Assembly (NCBI GenBank): GCA_963930645.1
Contig: OZ005652.1
Span: 270,911,189 to 270,975,188, forward strand
Direction of reading: 5' to 3'
DNA length: 64,000 nucleotides
From: Salticus scenicus
Taxonomy: Eukaryota; Arthropoda; Arachnida; Araneae; Salticidae
Below the pieces are notes generated by a model. It did no database searches. It was not told where the DNA came from and worked only from the letters and a program-made list of their open reading frames with translations. The position numbers and the translations under genes are program-made. Below, piece by piece: positions 12,610 to 24,149 of this stretch (the first letter of the stretch is position 1; every line of letters starts with the position of its first letter).

Positions 12610-13560
12610 TTTCTACTGTAAAAATCTTTAAAAAAATTACATGTGTTGTTAATATTCTATGATAATGTTTTGTATAGAATATGACATGATGAACGTTGAG
12701 ATTTACAGGACTACACTAAAATATTAAGGGTTATATATTAAGGGTTGCAACTATAATCTGAAGGCTGCATTTCCTTTTGAGTTAATCCTTTTTAACTTTT
12801 TACAATAATGTCTAAGAGTGATTTTAAATTCAATTAGTCAATCTGTATTCTTTTCAGTTCTTCTGTCTGTCTGTTGTTTTATAACGTAGGCGGAGAATAT
12901 TGAAAGTTATATGATACAAAATGTGTACATTCAGTTGGAAAGTGTTGATAATCAATGCGTACTGCATGATTTTTCTTTCTTGTTTAGATATACAACGGAC
13001 TCCTGTATAATAACGATTAAACAATAAACTAATAGGAAAATACATTTAATATTTAAGAAAAAAGAGATACAGTTTAAAAGAATTCTTATTTTAAACAGTA
13101 AGTCACGCCTATGCGCGTTTCTCTGAAATGTCAAATTATTTTAGAAATTCGTGCTTAAATAACTGAAATCTTATCGTAAACAATCAAAACGATAAACGCC
13201 ATTGGTGTTTATATACGGCGGCGACATCTAAAGAATAAAACACAAATGCACAAAATCATTTTTCAAAGTACATGAATGTAATGTATATGAATGTAATACA
13301 TTTTAGATATATTTAAACATATTACATTTATGATTGGTCAGAAAATGAACTTTGAAAAATGTGCAATATTTTCAAATAAAATGTGTCTATCATAGCATCA
13401 CTTTTAAGCAATAAAACAGTAAGAACTACATATATATATACATATATTTATATACAGAGAGAGAGGGAGAAAGTGAGAGTAAACTCCGTACACCATGGGG
13501 GGGTGGTTGCCAGATGAATGCTACAACTTTATTATTTTACACCAATAATTTTATATATCA
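12610..13560. other. AT-rich stretch with no recognisable gene
   Basis: Small minus-strand frames near 12854-13134 overlap each other and show no family motif. There is a short purine-rich GA tract near 13456-13480 and a run of G near 13498. Confidence 0.5.
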
Positions 13561-13565
13561 AAGCT

Positions 13566-13722
13566 CTATACGAAAACTGAATGGGGTGCAATCGAACCAA
13601 TAGATTGACACATAAAAAATTTCGTGGTCACTGGTTCGTATATTAAATTATTCACTTTATACGAAAACTGAATGGGGTGCGATTGAATCAATAGACTGAT
13701 ACTTACAAAATTTAGTGGTTGT
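13566..13722. repeat. Two-copy direct repeat, ~92-bp period
   Basis: TATACGAAAACTGAATGGGG followed by TGCRATYGAAYCAATAGAYTG occurs at 13566 and again at 13658, each with a trailing AAAATTTMGTGGT box. Two units only. Confidence 0.8.
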
Positions 13723-13729
13723 AAAATAT

Positions 13730-14053
13730 AATATTGTATTATTTATTTGGCAATCCTGTACCCGCGTTCTACCGAATCTACAATGTATATATTCTAGGGT
13801 CGTACTCTCCGATTCTTTTTTTTTTTCTTTTTTCAGGACACACTCCTAAATGAGAAATTTTCGCCTTTATTGCAACCCCTGTTTATATATATAGGCTCTG
13901 TGTTATTTATTCACAACACAATACTATGGAAATATCATAAGGATTTTTGCATTAAATTAGTGGTGATAAAAAAAGCAAAAATTTCTGATAGCTGAAAGAG
14001 TGTTGAAAACATGATGGGGAGTACGACTCCTGATATATATATATATATATATG

Positions 14054-14091
<38 letters not shown>

Positions 14092-15700
14092 TTTAACAAA
14101 ATTGATATGAATTAATGGTGTTGCATCATGATGAATAAAAACTTTGTGAGCAAACAAAATAATTCAGTACAACAACCAGAGCCTGATTAAGGGGGAAGCA
14201 CACATTATCTCCGCTCTCACCAGAATATTTTTACAATTATTTTTTACTTCATGTCATAGAAATTCCCTTTTATTTTATTTAACTTAAAATTGAACTTGTT
14301 AAATCTTATGTCAGTTATGTTTTCTTAAGGATCAGCGTCTATGTTCTTGTTATGTAAAGATCTCTATAAAAATTGGTGTCCGAGAAGTGAGATTTGAACT
14401 AATTTATAAACTAAATTAAAGTAAATTTAAGTAGAACATATGTGTTGTTTGTGAACTTTTCACTCGACTGATAATTTTTGAAAATGCTTCTGATGATCAT
14501 GGATGACGGAAACGAATGATTGCTCAAAAAAAAATATATATATATTCATTTTTAACCAATGGAGCTTAGGTTAAAGTGGTTGGAATAAGCTGAACGAGCA
14601 TACGTAGCAAAGGAGCTGACGTTGGATAACAAAACCATTAAACAGATCTTTATTAATACATGTATAATTTACAGCAACCACATTCATTATGATGCACACA
14701 CTGTCTGTACAACATTATGTATATAAGAATTAATAAATTTACAGAACATGTTTCATCTAGATATCTTGGTTATTCCTGAGTAATGATTAAACTTCAATGT
14801 ACGTAACATACTGATTTTCTAGTCAGATTATTTACAAAATGAATTTCATCAATTAAAATATTTTATTTGTTATATATGTTGTTTTATATATATACAAAAA
14901 TCATCATTAATTTTACACAAATTGCATTCGACTGTTACCTTTAAAAAATATAAAATGATCATTTAAGAATTAGGTAGAATTTTCTTATTATTATTTCTAA
15001 GGACATAAATATATCATTTCAAGTACAGAAATCACCATATATAATATGAAATAATTAAACAATTAAACTTACAGTTTTTCAAAAGCTTTTATGTATCGGT
15101 TGTACAGATGTACTGAATTCACAAGTTCTTAAGTTATTTAGTTGAAGTTTATAACACCCCGTTTCCTTTTTTTTTAAATGTATGAAGTATCAATTACAAG
15201 GATTTTTAATATTTTTTTAAAGTAAAATAAGTTTAATATGCTTGAATTAACATTTGAAATAAATTCCTTACAGGATAAAAATCAATAGAAACACAAAGGA
15301 CAAAGAGACTTCATTAATGTGTTATCGTGCAGCAATGACATGATACCATTTATCAACATTTGTCTTAAATACCACGAGGCATTTCTTTCTTTCTTTCTTT
15401 CTTTCTGTCTTTTTTTTTTTGTTGTTGTTAATTTGGAAAGTAAAATGAATGAACAGCAAACCAATAACTTTATGAATAGGATTGCTTGAACTTCAGCATT
15501 TAAAACGATTTATCATCCCCTATATAAAACTCACAGTATTATATTCATTTAAAATTTAATGCTACAACAGAAATTCCAGTTAATTCTTTCTTTTTGCATT
15601 AGAAAAATAATGTTTAGACAAAAATATGCATGTTTTTAATAATTTTAATGAATGATATATTTAAAAATTTAGTTAACTTTAATTTAATAATTCATTTTGA
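13730..15700. other. AT-rich stretch with microsatellites only
   Basis: It contains TA plus GT arrays at 14031-14088 and a TTTC tract near 15383-15406. No gene or transposon end was recognised. Confidence 0.5.
14031..14088. repeat. Compound (TA)n(GT)n microsatellite
   Basis: About 10 TA units, a short bridge, then about 13 GT units. Confidence 0.95.
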
Positions 15701-15714
15701 AAAAAAAAATGAAA

Positions 15715-15815
15715 AAATATTAAAGAAATTAAATGATCTTAAAGAAATTAAAAGATCCTAAAAAAATTAAAAGATATTAAAGAAATTAAAAGATATTTAA
15801 AGAAATTAAAAGAAT
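15715..15815. repeat. ~20-bp minisatellite
   Basis: Five degenerate head-to-tail units of roughly TTAAAGAAATTAAAAGATC. Purely A/G-rich on this strand. Confidence 0.85.
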
Positions 15816-15959
15816 GAAATTAACGAATGGACATACTTTTGTAACTGAGATACAAAAAGAATGTTCCAGCAGTCATGAAAATAGTTTTTTATGTCTATAC
15901 CTACACGTATGCGTATAATATAAGTTTAAAATTACACGACTGTATAAATTATAATAGGA

Positions 15960-16135
15960 CTCGTCCTGTCAAGAAAAGTAGTACATTGTGGTCACCACAA
16001 AACTTTCCTCTATATTTTCCTATGAAAATTCACGCAGTACAAATGTATTATTATTATTATTTAATTAAATAGTTTATCGCCATGAATGCGAACGATTGTC
16101 ATCTCAGAGATGTATAACACTAAATGTCGAAAGAA
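15960..16135 (+). repeat. Interspersed repeat Z, copy 1
   Basis: Shares ACCACAAAACTTTC, a TATATTTTCCTATG-like box, an AAATTCRCG box and an ATGCRAAYGATTKTCATCT box with 18945-19085, and GTATAACACTAAAT with 54985-55000. The family is unidentified and no conserved coding frame is present. Confidence 0.6.
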
Positions 16136-16199
16136 AACCGAATTCTTCTTTTAACCTAGAAAAGGCTAAATTGTTTCTGAATGAGAATTATCTTTTAAC

Positions 16200-16645
16200 C
16201 AAGAGAAATTAGCCTTTTCTAGATTAAAAGACCCTATTGGTATACACAACTTTTGGGGTATTTATGGTATTACTTGTCAATGTGTAAAATCATATATTAA
16301 TCAAACAAAACGTAAACTCAAGCTCCGTCTTAAAGAGCACATGGGTTATATCCAGAAACAAGAAATAATCAAATCCGTCTTTGCTAAGGATTGTTAAGAG
16401 AATAATCATATTTTCAACTTTAATTCTGCTAAAATAACACTACTCTGAAAAAAAAAAAAATCTAGTTCTGATACCATTTTTGCTGATTATGTAAAATGGC
16501 CTCCTGAATCAGAATATGACTTCCTTTTTACCCATTCACCCACCGTTTTCTAGAAACACCACCCCTCTCTCATTTTTTTTCACTGTTTGATAATTTTATG
16601 ACTATGAATTTGATTTGAAGAATGAAAAATAATTAATTCAACACC

Positions 16646-16690
<45 letters not shown>

Positions 16691-17340
16691 AAAGTTTAAA
16701 GAATAACATTAATAACAGATTAAAAAAATATAAGATATGTAATGCATAATTTCAGTGGCAAATCCCCCCAAATTTTTTCCTTGTCCCAAATGTCCATGTT
16801 TTACAATTTTCCAACTCTGTAGCCCCTCAGAAGATATTTAACGGTTAAAATAATCCTCCTCTCTCCTAAAAATCAAATTTATAGCTATAAAATCACCGAA
16901 AAATCATAAAAAGAGGGGGGCATTCCTAAAAAAAGGTGGGTGATAGGGCAAAATGGGCATCCTATTCGGATTCAGGAGGTCATTTTACATAAGAATATGC
17001 TGAAATGGTGTCAGAAGCGATTTTCATGCCGAGCAGTGTAATCTGTCGGCCTAAACTCTTACATGAACTCGAAGTTTTAGAAGGTTTCAATATGTATAAA
17101 AATCATAAAAATATCAGTAATTGCAGTTTTGCTGTACCCGCTCTCTCGGATTGTTGGAAATATTACATAAAATTCGCATATTCTTAATTTTTACATAGCT
17201 TTCTACATCCCAAATTCCAAATGGCTTACACTTCTTATTTCTTAAATTGCTGTTGGCTACTATTACGACTTTAAAATTCGTTCATCTATCCATATATAAG
17301 AGCTGTAATCCTCCTTGTCATTCTGCACCGATGACGGATT
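16200..17340 (+). pseudogene. Penelope-like element relic, GIY-YIG endonuclease segment, split by a MITE
   Basis: Translated on the plus strand, 16220-16437 gives a degenerate GIY-YIG endonuclease: a 'WGIYGI' box, a CxC pair, a degenerate 'YINQT' in place of YIG, and a KLRLKEH box. After removal of the MITE at 16438-17038, similarity to the better-preserved copy at 57649-58105 resumes with 'CRPKLLHELEVLEGF'. It then continues through the C-terminal and 3' region (CATATATAAGAGC, GCACCGATGACGG) to about 17340. No reverse transcriptase domain is present, so the copy is 5'-truncated. The first residues overlap a local inverted repeat (16146-16235). The coding frame is broken by stops. Family assignment is confident; the boundaries are approximate. 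Confidence 0.75.
16438..17038. mobile_element. 601-bp fold-back MITE, TAA target duplication (PIF/Harbinger-like)
   Basis: It begins CACTACTC and ends GAGCAGTG. The two halves pair over about 200 bases with indels; for example TGTAAAATGGCCTCCTGAAT near 16490 pairs with ATTCAGGAGGTCATTTTACA near 16971. The flanking TAA is present at both 16435-16437 and 17039-17041. Excising the element plus one TAA restores the order GCTAAAATAATCTG, which matches GCTAAAATAATTTG in the uninterrupted Penelope-like copy at 58019. The 3-bp TWA duplication is typical of PIF/Harbinger; the very long arms make it a fold-back MITE. The centre contains a long (TA)n array at 16648-16686. Confidence 0.8.
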
Positions 17341-17344
17341 CTGC

Positions 17345-17797
17345 ACCGATAGCTTTATGCTACAGAAACTGCAACTGCAGTTTGCGTTTAATATTTTTAC
17401 ATTCGCGTTTTCAACGTTGTGTGATTATTTATATTTCTGTTCAACGTCAAGTCTGGTTGTATACCCTTTCTTTTAATCAATACTGGCCGTTTGTTTCAAT
17501 TTCTTGAAGTAATTTGGTTTGTTATTGACAGTAGATTTCAGAATCAATTGTTTAGATTGGTGGTAGCAGCTCATAATGAACGACTCCTTTCCAATTCCAT
17601 CATTTACCGATCACAACTTTTCTTGGTGTTAAACTCGGATTTGAAACAGTTGCTATGACTCATCGCATTTCGACCACGATTTTAACCATCCCATTTCTCA
17701 CTTTATTGTCGTATGGGACTCTTTTTTTGCCCTTATAATTATTCGCTTTAAAAATGAATCATTTTCACTGCATTTCAGCAGCGATTCAAAGTTGGAA
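17345..17797 (-). pseudogene. mariner transposase relic, central/C-terminal part
   Basis: On the minus strand, conceptual translation shows the mariner signatures 'PSLTPRKV' and 'HYELLPP' around 17560-17650. Upstream lies a degenerate 'WIHF..NNYKGKKRV' equivalent, and downstream a poor 'HTTLKTRMK'-like piece. Several frameshifts and stops break the frame. The 5' part ends abruptly next to the (TA)n/GGCC repeat starting at about 17805, which may have inserted there. Terminal repeats were not found. This is a dead fragment of the Tc1/mariner superfamily. Confidence 0.65.
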
Positions 17798-17820
17798 ACT
17801 CAATCCATATATATATATAT

Positions 17821-18085
17821 ACCCAGCAAAACTTATACTGATGGGCTCGTTATGGCCTACAGCCGGCATCCTGCACTTGCCATCAGTTGCCGGTTCCCCA
17901 CTTAACTCCAGCAGTGGGCCGTTTATGGCTGCCAGCAGTATTGAAGGCCTAAAGAAAAATGGTCGGTGGCCCAGAAGTGGTATAAACACAGTTGGCCTTA
18001 TGCAGGCTATCACTATAAGGCCAACATCATGTTTTTCATGTTGTGGCCACAAATCATTAGGCCATAATCAATTTGTATGCCTAGA
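17821..18085 (+). repeat. GGCC-type degenerate repeat family, copy 1
   Basis: GC-rich for this window. It opens with ACCCAGCAAAAC directly after a TATATATA tract and then cycles through boxes such as TTATGGCC, GCAGTGGGCCG and GGCTGCCAGCAGTATT about every 50-70 bases. The same opening and boxes occur on the minus strand at 22080-22531. Complementary open frames exist on both strands here (120 and 88 codons) but are a by-product of the repeat composition. Confidence 0.7.
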
Positions 18086-18099
18086 GGGCGCTGTGATTT

Positions 18100-18600
18100 A
18101 TTTTCTGTTGATTTGAAATTCGCTCGCCGTCTGCCATTTCATACGAAGTCTGTTCGTTATTGTAGTCTGCAGGTGTAGCTGCGAGCCTCAAAGATATTAA
18201 ATCATGAAAAAAGAATATATGAGTAAGTAATTCAATTATTAATTTGATTTTCCATTATTTTTTAAATACTATTTGTTAAAAGTGTTTGAATCTAAAGCCA
18301 TTTTTATAATAAAAGGATTTCTAGAAAGTTAATATTCAGTTGATCCGTTTTAAGTAAGTTACGATAGTCGTTAACTTTCTTGTTGCATTTTAATTATTTT
18401 AATTATTAATTTAATAAAATTAATAAAATAAAAATTGTGGTCTTAATTTATATATTTATATTAAATGGACGGGAGAAAGTTATTATAATAATAATAAATA
18501 TTTATAAGTAATGTTTTATTTTTATTTTTTCTTCCTTAAGTGTATTTAAGAAGAAAGCATTAGATTCGGGAAAATTTTCGGCATCCGGTTTTCGATAGAT
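18100..18600. other. AT-rich spacer
   Basis: Nothing recognisable beyond ATA/AAT-rich tracts. Confidence 0.5.
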
Positions 18601-18619
18601 TTTACACATTTTGTGTTGT

Positions 18620-19330
18620 TCTGATAAACTTTATTTGAAAAATTGTCTATCTGTCTGTCGGTGTGTGCACAGAAATTTATGAAAGTGCTAGTAGTCCAAA
18701 AAATTTACTTCTTCTACTTCTTTTTTTTTTTTTTTTGTAAATGTACAAACATTTCTGGTACCTCCACCCCTGAGGGAGAAGTGTACCAGATTAAGTAAAT
18801 TTGGATTAAGTAAATTTCCAATATGGGTATCCTTGAAAAGAATTAGTCAATATCTTTGAAACGAACGGTTGAATTATATATCTGTGATATTTTTAAGCAA
18901 ATTTATTGATTTTTTTTTTTTTTTTTTTTTTTTTTGGACAGAAACTAGTATGTTGCAGCACCACAAAACTTTCTTTTATATTTTTTATTATGCAAATTCG
19001 CGTTGTGCAGATAATTTGATAAGATTATTTTCCCAAATGCATGCAAATGATTTTCATCTTAGAACAATGTTTCTCAATATCGGAAAAAAAAAAAAAAAAA
19101 AAAAAATCAATTTTGTGCCAACATCTTAAAAAATGCTTTTTTTTATTTAATTGAATATAATTTATAACTTTGTTTTAATTTACCACAAATTTGGTTCAGT
19201 TATTTATTTAAATGGTACTGACGAGTTCTTTTGAAAAATACAAACAATGGAAATTTAGTCCCTCGCGGGAAAAGCCGAACGATTCCTCAACTTCTACAAA
19301 AAGAAAAAAAAATCCTGGTTGGTTGCTCGT
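18620..19330 (+). repeat. Interspersed repeats Y/Z, copy 2
   Basis: Contains a CTATCTGTCTGTCGG box like the family Y heads, a palindromic CACCCCTGAGGGAGAAGTG box and the Z boxes ACCACAAAACTTTC and AATGATTTTCATCTTAG. It ends with a GTCCCTCGCGGG box equivalent to the CCCCTCGAGGG at 55141-55151. Long T (18910-18935) and A (19084-19106) runs interrupt it. No coding frame is conserved. Confidence 0.6.
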
Positions 19331-19339
19331 TACTTAAAT

Positions 19340-19576
19340 ATTTATTTTTTAATTCATTTTAAAAATTAAAAAAATAATTATCATTAGTACATTTATATGA
19401 AATTTCCTCCTATACTGCGTCCTACTGAAAATTTACGAAGAAGTAGAAATATAGATCTATGTGAATGAGAGCTGGGTGAATGATCCACAAATGTAATCGG
19501 GAAAGATTTTAATCATGGCCTGACCATATTAAGTTTGATTAAATTTCGTCCATTGGTTCGTGAGATACAGCGTCTA

Positions 19577-19610
<34 letters not shown>

Positions 19611-20715
19611 CACCTTCACAGAGAGAAACTTTCTAAAAATAGTCAGATTATGTTCTGGAATCTCAAAACATGAAAATACATCGAAAACCGGAAGTCGAAA
19701 TTTTTCTTCCTATACATATAAGAAACTAAAATACTTAAAAAAGTAAATAAAATTATTTTCTCAGATATTGGTATAAAATTGATTTTCTTTCGAAATTTAG
19801 TACAGTATGCTTCTTTGAAATGAAAATCAAATCGACTGCCTTCATCGCCGGAAATAATTTTAATAATATGTAATTTCTATAAACCATTATAAACAGAAAA
19901 AAAAGTGGTAACCATAACAAACTATTTTATTTTATTTATAATAAAAATAATAATCATTATTATTATTATTATTTTAATTCAAGTAAGAAAAATAATTTCA
20001 CTTTTACGAAACTGAAATAGTTCCCCCATCAATTTTCCGTAACGGATAAGAATATTTTTATTCACCGCTAATAAATGAATCACAAATATTTATTTTATTA
20101 TTTTTAATTGGAAACATTTTTTACTGCATCTTTAAAATCTATGTTGCTTTGTATTTTTAACGTTGTATAAAAATTTTTACGTGCGCTGATAAGAAATTTC
20201 TCCTAGACTGTAATGTATCAATTTTTATTTTTTATGCCTTTTTATACTCAAACCATTTGTGCTACCTGTACAACTTTCAATGACAAGTTTCCTAAAATAA
20301 ATCTAGTAAACCTGTAACAACATATGAGTTTTAGGGAATTCTAAAAATATTTTTATACAGGAAATTAGAGGATAGATGAACAGAGGTCTAAGCAATTTTA
20401 TATTTTGTTGAAAAATGTAAAAAACACACCCCAAAACATATTTGAGATAAAATTATACATTATATTAACAAGTGAAATTATTTTTCTTGAATTTTTCCAT
20501 GCATAAGAAATACTATACACACGTGCACCCTTATATCTCTGACTACACGTTAAATCAGAAAACCAGCTGTACTTAAAAACAACATGTAACTGATAGTTGC
20601 CGCATCAGCGTTTATTTGGATTGGCAATTGGACAGGAAGGAGATTTGTTTATCAAGTTGAAGAGAAACAGCGTTCACAAAATAAAGGAGAAAAAATATAG
20701 AAAAGTCGATTCATC
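19340..20715. other. AT-rich stretch with no recognisable gene
   Basis: Contains a 27-base T run near 19580. No coding or terminal repeats could be supported. Confidence 0.5.
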
Positions 20716-20721
20716 AATTAT

Positions 20722-20845
20722 TACTTTCTCTTACCCATAAGAAAGAGAAAGTATTGTTTTTGGGTCAAATTTTCGAAGGCGAGATTTTGTTATATTTACA
20801 CGTTTTGAGTTCCCCTGAATACGAAAATCATGTTTTTAGCAAATG
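20722..20845 (+). repeat. Head fragment of family Y
   Basis: Starts with a palindromic head (TACTTTCTCTTACCC to AAGAGAAAGTATTG), then TTTGGGTCAAATTTTC, TTGTTATATTTACACGTT and ATACGAAAATCATGTTTTTAGC. The same order is present on the minus strand at 55505-55625. It is truncated on the right. Confidence 0.7.
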
Positions 20846-20849
20846 GACT

Positions 20850-21500
20850 TGGAATAATTATATTATATCAATATTTTTATATACTTTAATTATATTAATC
20901 GTATTATAAATTTATAATATAATAAATTTATTTTAAATATAAATTTAGCATAACAGAGCGAAGTTTAGGAAAACTATTTCGTTTAATTAAATTCCCTGAT
21001 ACATGGTATCAAAACTAAAATGTTTAATGGATACTGAGATATAGTAAAACTGTAGTTTTTGAATAATGGTAGTGCAATTTGTCTGCCGATAAACACACCA
21101 ACTGAACCTCTCGAATAAGGCGTGGTCGAAGGTAGTGGGAACCTGGGTCGAACATTGCACAATAGACGGAGACGCTGTCAAATGCAGCGAAGAATCGGAA
21201 CTTCTTTAATTTAGCTGTTAATTTTAAAGTAATATAAATATATATATTTATTTATTTATTCATTTTCTTTTCTTTCTTTCTGTTTTTTTTTTTTTTTTTT
21301 AATCTCTTAATTCGTTTACCTGTAGGGACAGCAAACCGGACAAAGCCTGATAGTAATAAAAATAAAATTTTGTAAATAAACGTAGTAATTGCAAAAAAAA
21401 AAAAAAAAAAAAAAACTATCAGTTACTTCAGGCTAAAATAATACCACATCCTTTCGTCAATTTAACAATAATCACGAATGTAGCAAATCATTTTTGCGAC
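20850..21500. other. AT-rich stretch with poly-T and poly-A runs
   Basis: It contains a short TTTC/T-run near 21262-21300 and a 24-base A run near 21393, but no gene. A small minus-strand frame at 20987-21181 has no recognisable motif. Confidence 0.5.
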
Positions 21501-21514
21501 ACTTATGCCCATTT

Positions 21515-21575
21515 TGTTTCGCCTGATGAAGGGTCTTTGTGCTATTTTGACCAGAAACAATTGCTGCTACTTTTT
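21515..21575 (+). ncRNA. Hammerhead-ribozyme-like motif, degraded (Penelope-type)
   Basis: It reads TTTCGC-CTGATGA-A-GGGTC, a loop, GACC-A-GAAAC-AATT-GCT-GC. The CTGATGA and GAAA core strings are intact, and a GGTC/GACC stem II is present. Stem III would be the minimal two-base type seen in Penelope-like elements, but its second pair is lost (GCT instead of GTT), and only two pairs of stem I remain. The same sequence frame occurs twice at 58718-58870 next to a Penelope-like gene, so this is a detached relic of that family and probably inactive. Confidence 0.55.
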
Positions 21576-22079
21576 TTTTTCTTTTTTAGTTAATGGTGCT
21601 TTTTACAATGTTCTCTTTTATTACATACTTGAATATAATAATTTTTGTTTCAATATTTTGTAATTTTCACGAGTAAAGTTACCATTATTTATATCAAATA
21701 ACTTAACAAAGTTAAACATATTGAAATTTTAACACGTTAAAAGAAAAGATAAACCCCTTCATCCCCCCCAAAAAATGTAATGTAAAGAAATATTTGCACT
21801 GAAAACAAAATAATTAAACCTATCATAGAGCTGCATTTAAGGGAAATGGATGAACTGAATATTTCCTATATATGCTGTACTAGAAATCCTGTATGTATAA
21901 GTACAGTTTTCGAATCAAATACTTGTAAATAGTATTTAAAAATGAATGTACAAAATCAAATTAAATATTGGACACATAGAAAAAACTGGCTGCTGCCTCA
22001 TCAGAAAAAAGAGAGAAAAAAAAAAGGGAAAGAAAAAAAAAGCACTAATAAAATTAAAGGTATCACCAATAAAACAAAT

Positions 22080-22531
22080 ATACTAGCTATAACCAAATCA
22101 CTGCTGGCCCATTGATGGGAAAATATAAAGGGCCAATGAAGACTGCCGGCAGTAATATAATTTTTTATGTTTGCCACAGCTGGCCCACTGCAGGCTTCCA
22201 GCAATAACATAGAAAAATTATGTTTGCCACCAGGTAGTCCAACACTGGCCCACTAACAATTTCCAACCTAATGTCGGTTACCAACAGTGGCCCATTACCT
22301 ATTTTCATCATACTGCTAGCTGCCAGCAGCGGTCCATTCACTGGTCCACTAACTTATTTTTAACTTACTGCAGGCTGCCAACAGTGGATCGATTGAATAT
22401 GGCCTACTGACGGCCGGCGTAACATATTCCCTGCGGCACCGTTAACTTTTGTCACCAACGGGCCAGCTGCAGCTACTGCTGGCAACCAGCACTTGGCCTC
22501 GTGTTGGCCGTCATCTGTGGTTTTGTTGGGT
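22080..22531 (-). repeat. GGCC-type degenerate repeat family, copy 2
   Basis: On the minus strand it opens ACCCAACAAAACC next to a TATATA tract and continues as about eight degenerate 50-70-base units. Typical boxes are AGTGGGCCAGTGTTGG, GGCAGCCTGCAGT and TGGCAAACATAA. It is conspicuously GC-rich in an AT-rich neighbourhood. An 89-like small frame set here is incidental. Confidence 0.75.
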
Positions 22532-22845
22532 ATATATAAATATATATATATATTTATAAACTGGTTCTCATAATTACAAGGACACCCGTTTTTCTATATC
22601 AACTAAACACTGAACACTATTATTTAAATAAATATATTTTTTATTAATTTGAATTTCATTAATAGACGATATTTAAAATTTTTGATCGTTTTTCTATCTT
22701 AAAAAACTTTAAATGCGACCTAAAGAACGATTTTTCAAGTGTTCACAATTATAAGCTTGAATATTAGTAATTTTTTTTCAATTATTCTTTAAATTAATAT
22801 TTCATGGGGTCTCATTTTAGGGTGAAACAGTCAGACATTCTTTCT

Positions 22846-22846
<1 letters not shown>

Positions 22847-22892
<46 letters not shown>
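22847..22892. repeat. (TA)n microsatellite
   Basis: About 22 TA units. Confidence 0.97.
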
Positions 22893-22895
<3 letters not shown>

Positions 22896-22904
22896 ATATT
22901 CAGT

Positions 22905-23860
22905 TTCAATACCATTTGACACAGCATAGATGATATTCTGAATACATTTAAACTATTTAAAATTGCTTTCCACTTGCATGCACTTTTCTAATATGATAAG
23001 TTAAGGTTTTCCAACTTTTAGGCCACGGGAAAGGCAATAATACGGAAGTTTCTTTTTTCAAAATATTTTATATTACTTTGGAAGTAGAGCAAAAATGTAA
23101 GTCTTGTTGAACAAAAAATTATTACCCTCCCACCCCTCTCTAAAATCTAACAAATATCTGAGAATTCCACGTTTAAAATTTGCGAATATTCTCTTGATGT
23201 TCATAACAATAGAAAAAATGACTAAATTCATTCTGCCTTCAGTAGAAACAGCTCCCCAGAGCACCATACATCCACCTTTAAAATGACCGATTCATATCTG
23301 CCTTTAAAAAATTTGCTCTGTCTTTCGCTATCTTCAGATTGTGCCAGTAACTGTTAAAACCATTTGGTTAATCAAGAATAAAATGTTTCTCATCCGAAAA
23401 TGTAACATTTTACCATTTTATATTGTCTTTATTCAACTTTAACACAGAAGTTCTTTCCTCTATTAAATGCTTATTGATTATTACAGGTTTTTTATTCATT
23501 TTAGCATATTATTAATTATTTTAAACATGCATAAATGTGGACTCAAACTTTTCGATAAAAATTACGAGCAAATTCAGCTGCAGTCATTTTGAGTAGAACA
23601 GTAAGAGGAATTATGAGTCTTCGTTCTCTGTAAAAAAACTCTGATTTTGCATCAGATCTCTCTCCGATCGATCCAGCAGTTCAACGTTTGATCACATTTC
23701 TTTCAGCAATTTTAGATTTTCGAATTTCATTAGAAATACCACGGATTGAAATTATCCCTACACTTAAAAAACACATTTATCATACTTCACTACATGAAAG
23801 TTCATTTTTTTTCGAGGAATTATCAGTAATGTCCGTCCAAGAAATATCGAAGGCTTATAT
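22905..23860 (-). pseudogene. Tc1-like transposase relic
   Basis: The minus strand, read in changing frames from about 23860 down, shows a helix-turn-helix-like stretch ('ISNEIRKSKIAERNVI', 'EFARNFYRKV') and a first-catalytic-Asp region ('VTFSDEKHFILD'). It continues with 'GFNSYWHNL' and then 'MVLWGAVSTEGRMNLV', followed by a poor C-terminal block near 22950 ('FKCIQNIIYAVSNG'). These are the ordered hallmarks of Tc1-type transposases (FSDEKKFNLDGPDG..YYWHDLR; VWGAIS). The frame changes several times and contains stops, so it is dead. No terminal inverted repeats were located. Confidence 0.75.
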
Positions 23861-23864
23861 ATGA

Positions 23865-24145
23865 ATTAATCTAACCCAGTAGTTAACAAATTCGCATGTC
23901 AACTGTAATGAATCCGCCAATAAGTTAAATAAAACGAAAAAATCTCGATTGTCCTATAATCATGAACATCTAAAATCGTGGAGAAAAAAATATTTTGCAC
24001 TATTTTTCATTAATTTTTTTCATATTAAAGAAAATTATTACAGTTTTGGTTTTTAGAATACTAGATATATTAAGTGTACTTAATATAATCTTGTTTACAA
24101 TTATTTTTATATTAGCTATTTCAAAACATAAAGTGTACTTATAAA
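23865..24145. other. AT-rich spacer between two transposase relics
   Basis: Nothing recognisable. Confidence 0.5.
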
Positions 24146-24149
24146 TATG

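Noticed and set aside
15715..15815. CRISPR-like array
   Set aside because: The ~20-bp repeats are contiguous with no unique spacers, in a eukaryotic AT-rich context.
17754..18116. 120-codon plus-strand and 88-codon minus-strand frames
   Set aside because: Both fall in the GGCC repeat; the second copy at 22.1-22.5 kb keeps neither open.
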